DNA of 64,000 bases from Streptomyces sp. Root431 (GCF_001426585.1 NZ_LMEI01000001.1:557317-621316); one strand, 5' to 3'. Positions 1 to 8,805 are shown, numbered from the stretch's first letter. Notes: generated by a model not told the origin, from the sequence alone. Program-made: numbers and translations.

Positions 1-182
1 ACCGCCAGGCCCGCGACGGCCACGAGCGCGTAGGCCGCGTGGCCGACGATCAGTCCGGTGACGGCCGGGACGACCGAGCGTCCCCGGAGCCCGGCGGAGA
101 TCGCGTACGCCCAGTCCGCGCCCGGAGTGAACACCAGCAGCAGGTCCACTGTCAGGAAGGCCGCCAGTGTCGTCGTGTCCAT
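1..182 (-). CDS. LysE/RhtB family amino-acid exporter (partial, N-terminus only)
   Basis: Reading leftward from an ATG at 182, the first 60 codons give MDTTTLAAFLTVDLLLVFTP and continue with GADWAYAISAGLRGRS and a second hydrophobic stretch. The PGAD / G-rich loop between two N-terminal membrane helices is typical of LysE/RhtB translocators, which export amino acids or related small molecules across the plasma membrane. The rest of the gene lies beyond the left edge. It is divergent from the Lrp/AsnC gene at 294, a common pairing in which the regulator controls the exporter. The family call rests on the N-terminal motif only. Confidence 0.8.
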   Translation of the reverse strand, partial: MDTTTLAAFLTVDLLLVFTPGADWAYAISAGLRGRSVVPAVTGLIVGHAAYALVAVAGLA

Positions 183-263
183 CGATCGTTCCCTCTCGCA
201 TGTCTTGCTCTGGAGGGAACGCTAGGCCGGATATGCCCGAAAGTGTTTGCGTATTTACCCCAT

Positions 264-293
264 GATCGCGCGATCTGAGGGAGAATCTTCTCC
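264..293. promoter_or_regulatory. Two adjacent palindromes in the LysE/Lrp divergent promoter region
   Basis: GATCGCGCGATC at 264-275 is a perfect 12-bp palindrome. GGAGAA-TC-TTCTCC at 280-293 is an inverted repeat ending directly at the regulator's ATG. They lie between divergent exporter and Lrp/AsnC genes, so they are candidate autoregulatory sites. The second overlaps the spacer between the ribosome site (GAGGGAG, 277-283) and the start codon. No binding data; inference only. Confidence 0.4.
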
Positions 294-746
294 ATGGACG
301 CCATGGACCGGAAGATTCTTACCGAGCTGCAGCTGGACGGCCGCCTGACCATCACCGAGCTGGCCGCCCGCGTCCGGCTCAGCGTCTCGCCCTGCCACCG
401 CCGGCTGCGCGACCTCGAACGCGAGGGTGCGATCCGCGGCTACCGGGCGGTCGTGGATCCGGCCGCCGTCGGCCTGAACTTCGAGGCCCTGGTCTTCGCC
501 ACCCTGCGCTGGGAGACCCCCGACACCGTCACCGCCTTCGAGGAGGCCGTGGCCGCCGTCCCGCACGTGCTCCAGGCGCAGCGCCTGTTCGGCGAACCCG
601 ACTACCTCCTGCGGGTCGCGACCAGCGACCTGACCGCGTTCCAGGAGCTGTACGACCAGCGGCTCGCCCGACTGCCCGGAGTCCAGCGCCTGACCTCCAC
701 CCTCGTCATGAAGAACGTCATCGCCGACCGCCCGCTGCCGGAGTAG
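294..746 (+). CDS. Lrp/AsnC family transcriptional regulator
   Basis: This 150-aa protein has the classic two-part layout. An N-terminal AsnC winged helix begins MDRKILTELQLDGRLTITEL and contains SVSPCHRRLRDLEREGAIRGY. A C-terminal RAM domain (about residues 65-145) holds the ligand-sensing fold, with a GEPDYLLRV core motif. Family members sense amino acids and control their metabolism or export. It is divergent from a LysE-type exporter, so the likely job is control of that exporter. The ATG at 294 is preceded by GAGGGAG; an alternative ATG lies at 303. Confidence 0.93.
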   Translation: MDAMDRKILTELQLDGRLTITELAARVRLSVSPCHRRLRDLEREGAIRGYRAVVDPAAVGLNFEALVFATLRWETPDTVTAFEEAVAAVPHVLQAQRLFGEPDYLLRVATSDLTAFQELYDQRLARLPGVQRLTSTLVMKNVIADRPLPE

Positions 747-906
747 CTCCGCCCGGGGCAGCCCGGTGACTCCGTCGGGGCGGTGTGGGACCGTGGAGAC
801 ATCGGCACCATCAGCGGTCCCTGGAGCTGCCTGGAGCGGCCATGCACGACATCCGGAGCGCAGCGGACGTGTCCACGCCGTCGACGGCCCGTGCGCCGGC
901 ACGCTG

Positions 907-1755
907 ATGTCCTCCCGTACCGCCGGGCGATGGTCTCCGTTCGGGCGGATCCTCAGCGTGATCCGCAGAGTGCGGGCGGGACACCGCTGGGGGCAGGTCA
1001 GGGATCTCGAGCTCTGGCGCCTCTCGCTGGGATTCGCCGCGCTCGGGTTCCTCACGCTCGTACCGCTGCTGATCGTCGTGTCCGCGGCCGGTGCGGGAAG
1101 CGGGAAGGGGTTCGCGCAGTGGGTCGGCGACGGCATCGGTGTGTCCGAGGCCGCCAGGACGGAGATCGAGAGGCTGTTCGCCCTGCCGGGCCAGGTGCGC
1201 CGGACGACGACGGCGTTCGGCCTCGCCCTGCTCGCCGTGTTCGGCCTCTCCTTCGGCACCTTGGTGCAGAGCGGCTACGAGAAGGTCTGGGACCTGCCGC
1301 CGGGCCGCTTGCGGGCCCGGTGGCGGCACGTGGTGTGGCTCGCCGTGCTCATCGGGGTCCTCTACGTGTTCGCGGTCTCCCCCTTCTGGCATGAGAGCCC
1401 GGCCGCCGGCGTCGTCTCCCTGCTCTGCGGCACCCTGTTCTTCTGGTGGTCGCAACGCCTGCTGCTCGTCGGCCGGGTGGCCTGGACCACCCTGCTGCCC
1501 GGGGCGGTGTCCACCGTGCTCGGACTGCTCGGGCTCAGGATCTTCTCGCGGCTGGTCTTCTCACCGCTGATCGCGTCCAGCGCCATCACCTACGGCCCGT
1601 TCGGAGCGTTCCTCGTCATCCAGACCTGGCTCGTCGCCGTGGGCGTGGTCGTGTTCGGCGGCGCGCTGACCGGCCGGCTGGTCAGCGCCGAGCTGCCCCG
1701 GTTGAATCACGCGCTCGGACACGCACTGAGGCGCGCTTTGAAGCGGCGGGAATGA
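907..1755 (+). CDS. YihY/BrkB-type integral membrane protein
   Basis: The protein is about 282 aa with roughly six hydrophobic helices separated by short basic loops. The layout and the ITYGPFGAFLVIQTWL segment in the penultimate helix fit the YihY/virulence factor BrkB family. These proteins were once misannotated as ribonuclease BN and have no established biochemical role. The ATG at 907 is chosen because upstream codons (back to a GTG at 766) encode unconvincing sequence, but no clear ribosome site supports it. It follows the Lrp gene by 160 nt and is probably independent of it. Confidence 0.7.
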   Translation: MSSRTAGRWSPFGRILSVIRRVRAGHRWGQVRDLELWRLSLGFAALGFLTLVPLLIVVSAAGAGSGKGFAQWVGDGIGVSEAARTEIERLFALPGQVRRTTTAFGLALLAVFGLSFGTLVQSGYEKVWDLPPGRLRARWRHVVWLAVLIGVLYVFAVSPFWHESPAAGVVSLLCGTLFFWWSQRLLLVGRVAWTTLLPGAVSTVLGLLGLRIFSRLVFSPLIASSAITYGPFGAFLVIQTWLVAVGVVVFGGALTGRLVSAELPRLNHALGHALRRALKRRE

Positions 1756-1765
1756 CGCTCACCGG

Positions 1766-3079
1766 TCACATGTAGTAGTACTGGTCGCCCATGTCGTCCC
1801 CCGGTTCGAAGCCGAACGCCGGGCGGGCGGTGCTGAGGAGCACCGGGTGGATCTCCTTGGCGGTGGCGGTGATCAGGGTGAACAGGGTCTCCATGCGCTC
1901 CACGGTGCTCTGGTACCACGTGTCGAATTGCCCCCTGGCGGTATCGTTCTGCAGGTCGGTGTCGCGCTTCACGCCGCGTGCGACCTGGTCCGTGATGGAC
2001 GTGATGAGGTCCGCCCGGAGCGCCTCGAGTGCCGCACCGTTGTCCCAGGTCGGCGTGCCGCAGGTGGCCAGGGCCGCCCGCACCGTGCCGGCGAATTCGC
2101 CGTAGCGGATGGAGTTGGGGTCCTCGCCCGCGGCGTTCAGCGGTTCGCCCCTCGACGCGGAGCGGAAGCGCGTGTTGTCGCGGAGCCTCTTCGCCAGGGC
2201 CACCGACTTGGCCAGTTCCCCCATCTGCACGTCCAGGTTCCAGCTGCCAACGCTCTGCGACACCGTGAGCTTCCGCCGGTTCGCCACGATCAACTCGGTG
2301 CGGGCCCGCACCCTGTCGACGAGGGTCTCGCCGGCTTCCAGCGTCAGGGAGTCGAAGCCGTTGAAGATGTGCTCGCCCTGGGCGTGGACGACGGGCGCGC
2401 GGTGGACGACGGGCGCCCGCTGGACGACGGCGCCTTCGTTCCCACCGGCGGGCGTGACGGCGCGCTGGGCCACGATGTCGTGGTGCGCTCCGGCGCCGCC
2501 CGACATCACCCGGGTGGCGTTCGCCTCGGCCTCCCGCTCGAAGCGGTCGGACGGGTCGGAGACCTTCAGTCCCGAGCCGTTGTCGGTGCCGGCGACGGCG
2601 CCCCGCCGCTGCTGGATGACGTGCGTGAGCTCGTGGGCGAGCGTGTGGCCGTCGCCGCCGCCGTCGCCGATGACGACGTGGCTTCCGGAGGTGTAGGCGC
2701 GGGCGCCGACCTCGGCCGCGGAGGCTCTGGCGGCGCTGTCGTCGTGGATGCGGACGTCGGAGAAGTCGGCACCGAGCCGGGCCTCCATGTCCGTGCGGGT
2801 CGCGTCGTCGAGGGGCTTGCCGCCGGTGCGCAGGACGTCGTGGACTGCGGACCGCTGTACTGCGGGCTGCTCGGCCTGCCCGTGGCCGCAGCCCGCCCCG
2901 TGCTGGTGCTGCTCCGGCTGCGCCCACTCGTGGCCTGACCGGCGGAGCATCTGGACGACCGCCGCGTTGCCCGCGCCTGCCTGCAGGGCGAGCAGGCCGG
3001 CGGGGGCGTCGTGCGCGGTGGCGCGGGTGGCGGTTCGGGCGGGCTGCTTGCTGTCCTTGCTCTGCTCGTTGGCGCGCAT
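1766..3079 (-). CDS. DUF4157-domain protein, putative zinc metallopeptidase of the eCIS-associated type
   Basis: This is a 437-aa protein. An N-terminal segment LALQAGAGNAAVVQMLRR (about residues 30-47) is a motif often found ahead of DUF4157 in actinobacteria. The DUF4157 core spans about residues 80-190, with a zinc-binding HELTH at 149-153 and a downstream EREAE (181-185) placed like the third, glutamate ligand of gluzincins. A linker has a short repeated VVQRAP/VVHRAP element, and the C-terminal ~200 residues match no family I recognise. DUF4157 is established as common among proteins associated with extracellular contractile injection systems, but no sheath, tube or baseplate gene is here. 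There is no signal peptide. The ATG at 3079 follows a GAGAGA ribosome site. Confidence 0.8.
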   Translation of the reverse strand: MRANEQSKDSKQPARTATRATAHDAPAGLLALQAGAGNAAVVQMLRRSGHEWAQPEQHQHGAGCGHGQAEQPAVQRSAVHDVLRTGGKPLDDATRTDMEARLGADFSDVRIHDDSAARASAAEVGARAYTSGSHVVIGDGGGDGHTLAHELTHVIQQRRGAVAGTDNGSGLKVSDPSDRFEREAEANATRVMSGGAGAHHDIVAQRAVTPAGGNEGAVVQRAPVVHRAPVVHAQGEHIFNGFDSLTLEAGETLVDRVRARTELIVANRRKLTVSQSVGSWNLDVQMGELAKSVALAKRLRDNTRFRSASRGEPLNAAGEDPNSIRYGEFAGTVRAALATCGTPTWDNGAALEALRADLITSITDQVARGVKRDTDLQNDTARGQFDTWYQSTVERMETLFTLITATAKEIHPVLLSTARPAFGFEPGDDMGDQYYYM

Positions 3080-3169
3080 GTGTCTCTCTGGCTCGGCGGC
3101 TGGCCGGCGTGGGATTCTCACGCCCTGCGTGGGTGGTCCGCGAAGTCTTCCAGCGGACGCAAACAGCCA

Positions 3170-3198
3170 GCTAACGCAGCCGCCCGCCCGGCGTTAGC
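3170..3198 (-). terminator. Hairpin downstream of the phytase-like gene
   Basis: GCTAACGC (3170-3177) and GCGTTAGC (3191-3198) form perfect 8-bp arms around a 13-nt C-rich loop. The hairpin lies 34 nt past the stop of the leftward gene at 3232 and upstream of the DUF4157 start, so it probably terminates the former. There is no U-tract, as is usual in Streptomyces. Confidence 0.5.
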
Positions 3199-3231
3199 GC
3201 GCCCGGGACCACCCCCCGGCCGCCGCGGTCG

Positions 3232-4569
3232 TCAGCGGATCGGGCGCGGCAGGCGGACGCGGACGAGGGTGGTGTCCACGCCGCTGTCGACCAGGCGGCC
3301 CGCCGCGTCGAAGGCCGCGGGGCCGTCCGTCATCCCGAAGTCGTTGTCGTTGAGCAGGACGAGGGTCGAGCGGCCTTCGAGGGCGATGCCCTCGATCTTG
3401 CCGGGGACGCCCTCGACGGTGTTCAGGTCGAGGACCAGGCGCTTGGGGAGCACCGGGACCTTCGCCGACGCCGCGTCGTCGAGCTGCTCCAGGGTCGGGC
3501 CCGCCGCGGTGTCCCAGGTGGTGCCGAGGATGTCCGTGCCGCGGCGGAGCCTCACCTCGTACACGCGGGAGGCCTTGTCGGTGCGCTCCTGGACGAGGAG
3601 GCGGTCGCCGCCGAGGGCGACGAGGGCGGAGATCTTGAGCTCGGAGGTCTTGGTCTGGCCGGGCTCGACGACCTCGACCGGGTCGAAGCGGTAGGCGTAC
3701 TCGGCGGTGACGCGGTGCGTGCGGGTCGAGAAGCGCAGCAGGCGCGTGGTGCGGGAGTTCTCGCCCGCGGCCTTGTCGGGGTTGAGGAGCGGGCTCTGCA
3801 GGGCCATGACCAGGTCGCCGCCGGGGAGCAGCGCGAGGCCCTCGAAGCCGCGGTTGATCTTGCGCTCGAGGAAGATCGACGGGAGCGACTCGATCACCGG
3901 GTAGTCGGCGCCGGTGAGGCCGAGGCCCTTCGGGACGTGGCGCGCGAGCACCCGGCCCTTCGCGGAGACGTGCACGAGGGAGGGGCCGTACTCGTCCACG
4001 AGCCAGAAGCTGCCGTCCCGGTCGCGCACGAGGCCCTCGGTGTCGAGGCCGTTCGGGTTGTACGCGAGCGGGGTGGAGGCGTCGTACGTGTACGGGGCCT
4101 CGTCGCGGCCCGGCTGGTTGGGCAGGCCGGTCACGGGGGCGCCCGACGCCGTGGTGAGCGGGAGGGACTTCAGGACCTGGACGCGGCCGCCGACCGCGCG
4201 GATCTTCACGATCGCCGGGTCGAAGCCGGGCACCGGGAACGTACGGCGCTTGTCCTTGCCCACGGCTATCTGCCCGTTGGGGCCGCGGTCGGTCACGGTC
4301 CAGTACTCACCGGGCCGTTCGGCCGGGTACAGGTCGCTGCCGATGCCGCCCAGGTCGACGCCCCGGTCGTCGTCGACGCTGCCCGGCAGCAGGCCGTTGC
4401 TGAAGGCGGCCAGCGGGAGGTCCGGCAGGGTCGAGGTGGAGACGACCCGCGCGGTGGAGCCGTGGTGAGCCGGCGTCGCGTCGGCCGTCCCCACCACCAC
4501 CGAGAGCGCGAGTGCGGCGGAGACGGGAAGCACCACGGCGGCGGGCCGGCGCAGGAGGCGCGGATTCAA
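3232..4569 (-). CDS. Secreted esterase-like/phytase-like family protein (PF13449 type)
   Basis: The product is 445 aa. It has a cleavable signal peptide (basic LRRP, then VVLPVSAALALSVVVGTADA) followed by a beta-propeller-like domain. Typical phytase-like signatures are GIGSDLYP, YWTVTDRGPNG, LDTEGLVRDRDGSFWLVDEY and NRGFEGLALL. The family is annotated as having esterase-like activity, and substrate is unknown in streptomycetes. I choose a TTG start at 4569: AAGGAG lies six bases upstream and the frame then begins exactly at a signal peptide. Longer starts add residues that fit neither. It lies 136 nt downstream of the secreted CYTH-like gene, in the same direction. Confidence 0.82.
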   Translation of the reverse strand: MNPRLLRRPAAVVLPVSAALALSVVVGTADATPAHHGSTARVVSTSTLPDLPLAAFSNGLLPGSVDDDRGVDLGGIGSDLYPAERPGEYWTVTDRGPNGQIAVGKDKRRTFPVPGFDPAIVKIRAVGGRVQVLKSLPLTTASGAPVTGLPNQPGRDEAPYTYDASTPLAYNPNGLDTEGLVRDRDGSFWLVDEYGPSLVHVSAKGRVLARHVPKGLGLTGADYPVIESLPSIFLERKINRGFEGLALLPGGDLVMALQSPLLNPDKAAGENSRTTRLLRFSTRTHRVTAEYAYRFDPVEVVEPGQTKTSELKISALVALGGDRLLVQERTDKASRVYEVRLRRGTDILGTTWDTAAGPTLEQLDDAASAKVPVLPKRLVLDLNTVEGVPGKIEGIALEGRSTLVLLNDNDFGMTDGPAAFDAAGRLVDSGVDTTLVRVRLPRPIR

Positions 4570-4705
4570 GTTGAACTCCTTGGACACGTACGGGCGGGTG
4601 AGCGCGGGCTCATCGTGCGATTCCGCGCGCAACGCCCGGCTACGTGCTCACGACGTCCCGGTGAGTCCTGGGTGAACGCGCGTCTCCTGCGGCCGGCGGG
4701 GGTGA

Positions 4706-5572
4706 TCAGTAGCGGTCGAGGATCAGCTGCGTCTTGAGGATGTCGCCGTGGTGGAGCCAGCCGTTCGTCTCCGCGAGGGCGATGGCGTCCTCGTGCAGCT
4801 CGGCCGCGTCGGCGTACGAGTCGGTCTTGAACGACAGCTCGACGACGTACTCCGTGCCCGTGCCGCCCGCTCCGACGACCGGCAGCACCTCGATGCTCGC
4901 GTCGTCCGAGGGGCCCCAGGCCCCGCCGTACACCTTCGCGGTCACCGGGCCGTGCGCGCGGGAGGCCTGGAGCGTGGTCTTGCCCCAGTCGGCGCTGCCC
5001 CAGTCCTCCAGCTTGCCGGGGATGTCGTTGACGAGCCAGGTGCGGCCGGTCGTGCTCGTCGGCATGGCCGTGCCCGAGTAGCCGCTCGCGCTGTGGCTCT
5101 TCTCGGTGCTGAAGCTGAGGGTCTGCTTCGCGTAGCCCCAGTCGACCTCGGCCTCGTAGTTGGTGTCGCCGCTGTCGAAGCCGGCGGCGTTGGCCGCGGT
5201 GAGCGCGGCGTCGAGGTCGCCGTTCGTGACGGGGAACCGCTTCTTGTACGTCTCCTCGAACGACGAACCGCTCTTGTGGCGGAGGCGAACGCTCCACCCC
5301 TGGGCGTCGAGCGCCAGGCCGTCGGTGTCGTAGTAGCTGTACGAACGGGCCTTGGCCGAGCCGGTGATGCCGAACGCCGCCTTGACCGCCGAGCTCGGGG
5401 CGTGCGCCGAGTCCAGCGCCGCCGCGGTGAGGTTGATCTTCACCTCGTAGGTCGGTACGGCGTTGGCGGCGGCGTACGCCGGCGAGGTCGGGGCGAGGAG
5501 CGCGACGGCGACGGCGAGGGAGAGGGCGGCGCCGGCGGCGGCCGGGCGCGGGGCCCGGGAGGTGAAGGTCAT
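4706..5572 (-). CDS. Secreted CYTH-like domain protein
   Basis: This 288-aa protein starts with a Sec signal peptide (basic SRAPRP, hydrophobic ALSLAVAVALLAP, cleavage near AYA-AN). The mature part opens with YEVKINLT and contains SYYDTDGLALDAQGWSVRLR followed by ETYKKRF. This order (an acidic/basic first strand, YYDT, then GWSVRLR) matches the CYTH/triphosphate-tunnel fold, in which alternating charged residues bind phosphorylated or anionic ligands. A secreted member is uncommon, because most CYTH enzymes are cytosolic. Enzymatic activity cannot be inferred. The ATG at 5572 opens directly on the signal sequence; the ribosome site is weak. Confidence 0.65.
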   Translation of the reverse strand: MTFTSRAPRPAAAGAALSLAVAVALLAPTSPAYAAANAVPTYEVKINLTAAALDSAHAPSSAVKAAFGITGSAKARSYSYYDTDGLALDAQGWSVRLRHKSGSSFEETYKKRFPVTNGDLDAALTAANAAGFDSGDTNYEAEVDWGYAKQTLSFSTEKSHSASGYSGTAMPTSTTGRTWLVNDIPGKLEDWGSADWGKTTLQASRAHGPVTAKVYGGAWGPSDDASIEVLPVVGAGGTGTEYVVELSFKTDSYADAAELHEDAIALAETNGWLHHGDILKTQLILDRY

Positions 5573-5697
5573 GCCGCTGATCGTCACGAGGGAGAGTGAG
5601 GGGCGCGTGACCTTCGGGGGTGGAGGCGGTGAACCGGCGGCGACACCCCGGCCCGATCCACGTGAGCACGACCCCTGGAGCCTGCGGCGGATCAGGC

Positions 5698-7383
5698 CTA
5701 GCGCAGGAGCAGGTTCGTGCCCACGTCGTCCGGGACGGCCTCCCGGATCGGCGTGCTGTCCGGGCCGGGGACGCGGAGGCCGGGTATCGCGGTCCGGGTC
5801 GTGCGGTGCAGCAGGACCGTGCCGGCCCGGCGCCAGACCTCCGAATAGCCATGGGCCAGGAGGAGTGCGGCGCGGGCGCTCTGGTCGTCCGTCGAGGCGA
5901 AGGGGAACGTCCTGTTCTCCACGCGCAGCAGCACCCAGTCCGCGCCCCGTGGCGTCGCGTCGGCGATGACCACGTGCGTACGGGCCGTCAGGCGCGGGGC
6001 GATGGTGTTGTCCGCCTCCACCGTCGCGCCGTCCGGGATCAGTTCGGCCGCCGTGGCGAGGGGACGCTTGTCCGGGCTGGGCGACCAGTGGTCCGGGCGT
6101 ACGAGGAGACCGAGGCCGAGGGTGACGGCCGCCGCAGAGGAGAGCGCGAGCGCGGCGAGCGCCCAACTCCGCACCCCGACCCGCTTCTTGTGCAGGCGGG
6201 CGAGCGTCTCCAGGGACGCGGTGACCAGGATCGGCCACAGGAACGCGTCGTAGTGGTTGATCACCGGCCAGTGGTTCGGATTGTCCGACAGGACCCGCTC
6301 CGCGAGGAGGGGCACGGCGAGCAGGAAGGTCGGCGAGCCGAGCGGCAGCAGGGCGAGCGTGCCCAGGATCCAGGCCAGCATGGCGACCTTGACGAAGGGG
6401 GTGACGGAGACCTGGAGCAGCACCCACGGGGCCGTGAGGACGTGGGCCAGCGCGGCGCCCGGGTCGGCGCCGAGGCTTCCGTACGACCAGTAGTAGCCCT
6501 CCGGGCCGCCCATCGCCGGGAGGAACCAGGTGATGGCGGCGGCCGAGACCAGGGGCCCGGCGAGGGCCAGCGCGGCTCCCGTCGCCCGGCCCGCGCAGTC
6601 GCCAGCGCGGTGCGCGCGTACCGCCAGGACCAGGCCGAACGCGCCGGCCACCAGGCCCATGTCCTCCTTCGCCGTGCACAGCAGGAGCGCCCAGCAGGCC
6701 GCCGCCGCGTACCGGCGGGCCAGTCCCCGCTCCAGCATCAGGAGGGTGAACGGCACCGCGAAGGCCACCTCGTGGAAGCCGTTGTAGGAGGAGTTGAGGA
6801 GCGGCCAGCCCACCGCGTACACCAGCCCGCCGAGGTCGGCCGCCCGGCGCACCACCCGCGGTTCGGCGCCCGCGAAGCAGTGCCGGGCGATGCGCCGGAC
6901 AACCGGCACACCGACGGCGAACAGCGCGGCCTGCGCGAAGAGGAGGACCCGCGGGTCGTCCCACACCCAGTACAGCGGCGCGAGGAGGGCGAGCGCCGGG
7001 GTGAAGTGGTCGCCGAGCAGCGAGAAGCCCGGCGGGAACTCGTGGTGAACGTTCTTGATCGGCGACCTCGGCAGCTCGAAGTGCGCGTACGCGCGCACCG
7101 CCTGGTCGAAGATCCCCAGGTCGAAGCCGGTGAGCCGCAGGGCCGTCCAGGACTGCATCCCCAGGCCGAAGCAGACGGCGAAGCAGAGGAGGGTGAGGGT
7201 CGTGCCCCGCCCGCGCCGGAACCGGGATGGCGATGGCGATGGCGACGGCGACGGCGACGGTGACGGTGACGGCGATGGCGGGGTCGACGCCGACGGCCGA
7301 GGAGACGCTTGCGTTGGCGCGCGGCCCGTCGCCGCATTTCCTATGTGTGCCGAAGCCGTCGTCGTGGTCGTGGTCGATCCCAT
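5698..7383 (-). CDS. DUF2079 polytopic membrane protein
   Basis: The protein is 561 aa. It has a low-complexity N-terminus (Thr/Ala-rich, then about ten Ser-Pro dipeptides near residues 34-54), about ten membrane helices, and a soluble C-terminal ~150 residues. The first loop, GFDLGIFDQAVRAYAH, followed by GDHFTP, is characteristic of DUF2079. This family is distantly related to GT-C glycosyltransferases and carries an acidic DLGIFD motif in the first extracytoplasmic loop. Function is unestablished. The ATG at 7383 lacks a strong ribosome site, and the Ser-Pro tract makes the exact start uncertain. The gene is divergent from the winged-helix gene at 7432 with only 48 nt between them. Confidence 0.82.
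   Translation of the reverse strand: MGSTTTTTTASAHIGNAATGRAPTQASPRPSASTPPSPSPSPSPSPSPSPSPSRFRRGRGTTLTLLCFAVCFGLGMQSWTALRLTGFDLGIFDQAVRAYAHFELPRSPIKNVHHEFPPGFSLLGDHFTPALALLAPLYWVWDDPRVLLFAQAALFAVGVPVVRRIARHCFAGAEPRVVRRAADLGGLVYAVGWPLLNSSYNGFHEVAFAVPFTLLMLERGLARRYAAAACWALLLCTAKEDMGLVAGAFGLVLAVRAHRAGDCAGRATGAALALAGPLVSAAAITWFLPAMGGPEGYYWSYGSLGADPGAALAHVLTAPWVLLQVSVTPFVKVAMLAWILGTLALLPLGSPTFLLAVPLLAERVLSDNPNHWPVINHYDAFLWPILVTASLETLARLHKKRVGVRSWALAALALSSAAAVTLGLGLLVRPDHWSPSPDKRPLATAAELIPDGATVEADNTIAPRLTARTHVVIADATPRGADWVLLRVENRTFPFASTDDQSARAALLLAHGYSEVWRRAGTVLLHRTTRTAIPGLRVPGPDSTPIREAVPDDVGTNLLLR
7227..7280. repeat. GGCGAY hexamer tract encoding (Ser-Pro)n
   Basis: About nine copies of GGCGAT/GGCGAC (occasionally GGTGAC) run in tandem. 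On the coding strand they give Ser-Pro dipeptides in the N-terminus of the DUF2079 protein. The tract is in frame, so copy-number change by slippage would alter linker length without a frameshift. Confidence 0.85.
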
Positions 7384-7431
7384 GAAGGGCGACGCTACGC
7401 GTTCGGCGCGGCCGCGAGCGAGAATCGGGCC

Positions 7432-8580
7432 ATGGTGATCACCGTGCGCGCCCTCAACCGCTCCACCCTCGCCCGCCAGTTGCTCCTCGACCGCGCTCCG
7501 GTCGACGTCGAGGAGGCCCTGCGGCGGGTGGTCGCCCTCCAGGCGCAGCAGCCGGGTTCGCCGTACGTGGCCTTGTGGAACCGGGTCGCGGGCTTCGACG
7601 CGGGCCGGTTCGACGCCGCCGTGGAGGGGTTCCGGGCGGTGCGGTCGACCCTGATGCGGCTGACGCTGCACGTGGTGCACGTCGAGGACTACCGGGCGTT
7701 CCGGGAGGGCATGGAGCCGACGCTGCGCGGCTCGCGGCTCGGCGACCACCGGTTCAGGGCGGCCGGGTTCACGCCGGCCGACGCCGACGCGCTGCTGCCC
7801 GAGCTCCTCGCTTACGCCGAGCGGGCACGGACCGGTGCCGAGATGCTGAGCCGTCTCCAGGAGGGCCGCGGCGGTCCGGTGGAGTCCGTGGTCTGGCGGA
7901 TGATCCGGCAGTACGCGCCGCTGTGGCACGCCCCGACGGGGCCGCCGTGGTCGTACGGCACGGCGCAGTCCTTCGTCACGGCGAACGCCCTACCCGCGCA
8001 CCGGGATCCGGACGCGGTCGCCGCGGGCCTCGCGGTGCTCGTCCGCCGCTATCTGGAGGGGTTCGGGCCGGCGTCCGTGGCGGACGTCGCGCAGTTCTCC
8101 ATGACCCAACGGGGGCGGGTGCGCGAGGCGTTGGCGGCGCTCGGCGACCGGGTCGAGCAGCTGCCGGGGCCGGACGGGGTGGTGTTGTACGACGTGCCCG
8201 GGGCGGTCCGGCCCGACGAGGACGTTCCGGCTCCGCCGCGCCTGATGGCCATGTGGGACAGCATCCTGCTGGCGTACGCGGACCGCGGTCGCGTGATCCC
8301 GCCCGAGTACCGCAAGTCCGTGATCCGCGTGAACGGCGACGTCCTGCCGACGGTGCTCGTCGACGGGTACGTCGCCGGGGTCTGGCGGCTCGTCGGCGGC
8401 GGGATCGAGGTCTCGGGGTTCCGTCCGCTCCCGGCGGCCGTGTGGGAGGAGCTTGCCGAAGAGGCCGGGGCCCTCGGGGCGTTCCTGGCGGGCCGGGATC
8501 CGCTGGTCTACCGGCGCTACGACCACTGGTGGGCCAAGGGCCTGCCGCTGGTCGAGACGAAGGTGTTCCCCACGCGCTGA
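7432..8580 (+). CDS. Winged-helix DNA-binding domain protein (HTH_42 family)
   Basis: This 382-aa protein begins ALNRSTLARQLLLDR and then ALQAQQPGSPYVALWNRV. That is the hallmark N-terminal region of the HTH_42 family (relatives of YcaQ/AlkX). Later features are RSTLMRLTLHVV, a central YGTAQSFVTA region, PRLMAMWDSILLAYADRGRVIP and a C-terminal VLVDGYVAGVW. The family is linked to DNA-damage-related glycosylases in some members, but most streptomycete copies are uncharacterised. The ATG at 7432 is followed by a GTG one codon on, and the ribosome site is poor. Confidence 0.82.
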   Translation: MVITVRALNRSTLARQLLLDRAPVDVEEALRRVVALQAQQPGSPYVALWNRVAGFDAGRFDAAVEGFRAVRSTLMRLTLHVVHVEDYRAFREGMEPTLRGSRLGDHRFRAAGFTPADADALLPELLAYAERARTGAEMLSRLQEGRGGPVESVVWRMIRQYAPLWHAPTGPPWSYGTAQSFVTANALPAHRDPDAVAAGLAVLVRRYLEGFGPASVADVAQFSMTQRGRVREALAALGDRVEQLPGPDGVVLYDVPGAVRPDEDVPAPPRLMAMWDSILLAYADRGRVIPPEYRKSVIRVNGDVLPTVLVDGYVAGVWRLVGGGIEVSGFRPLPAAVWEELAEEAGALGAFLAGRDPLVYRRYDHWWAKGLPLVETKVFPTR

Positions 8581-8805
8581 CCCACGCGCTGACCCACCCT
8601 CCGCCTTGCACACCATTGCCTGCGGCCGGGACTGCACATATCTTCGAGCCGACACCACCTACGGACCGGGATGCTCGTCAGTCCCGGGGCGGTCCGCCGT
8701 TCACGGGCCGGACGGCGGGGGGCGGGCCCTTCGGGACGACGGGGCCGCCGGACGCCGGGCGTACGGGATATCCGTATCCACGTACCCGCAGGAGCTGAGC
8801 AGCAC

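Noticed and set aside
1766..3079. eCIS or phage-tail-like gene cluster around DUF4157
   Set aside because: None of the neighbouring genes encodes sheath, tube, baseplate or AAA ATPase components.
5620..7263. Long open frame on the plus strand opposite the DUF2079 gene
   Set aside because: Composition is Arg/Gly/Glu-rich with no domain; it mirrors the GC3 bias of the real gene. The same reasoning removes the other long antisense frames (e.g. 19742-22420, 29842-31791, 54036-57959).
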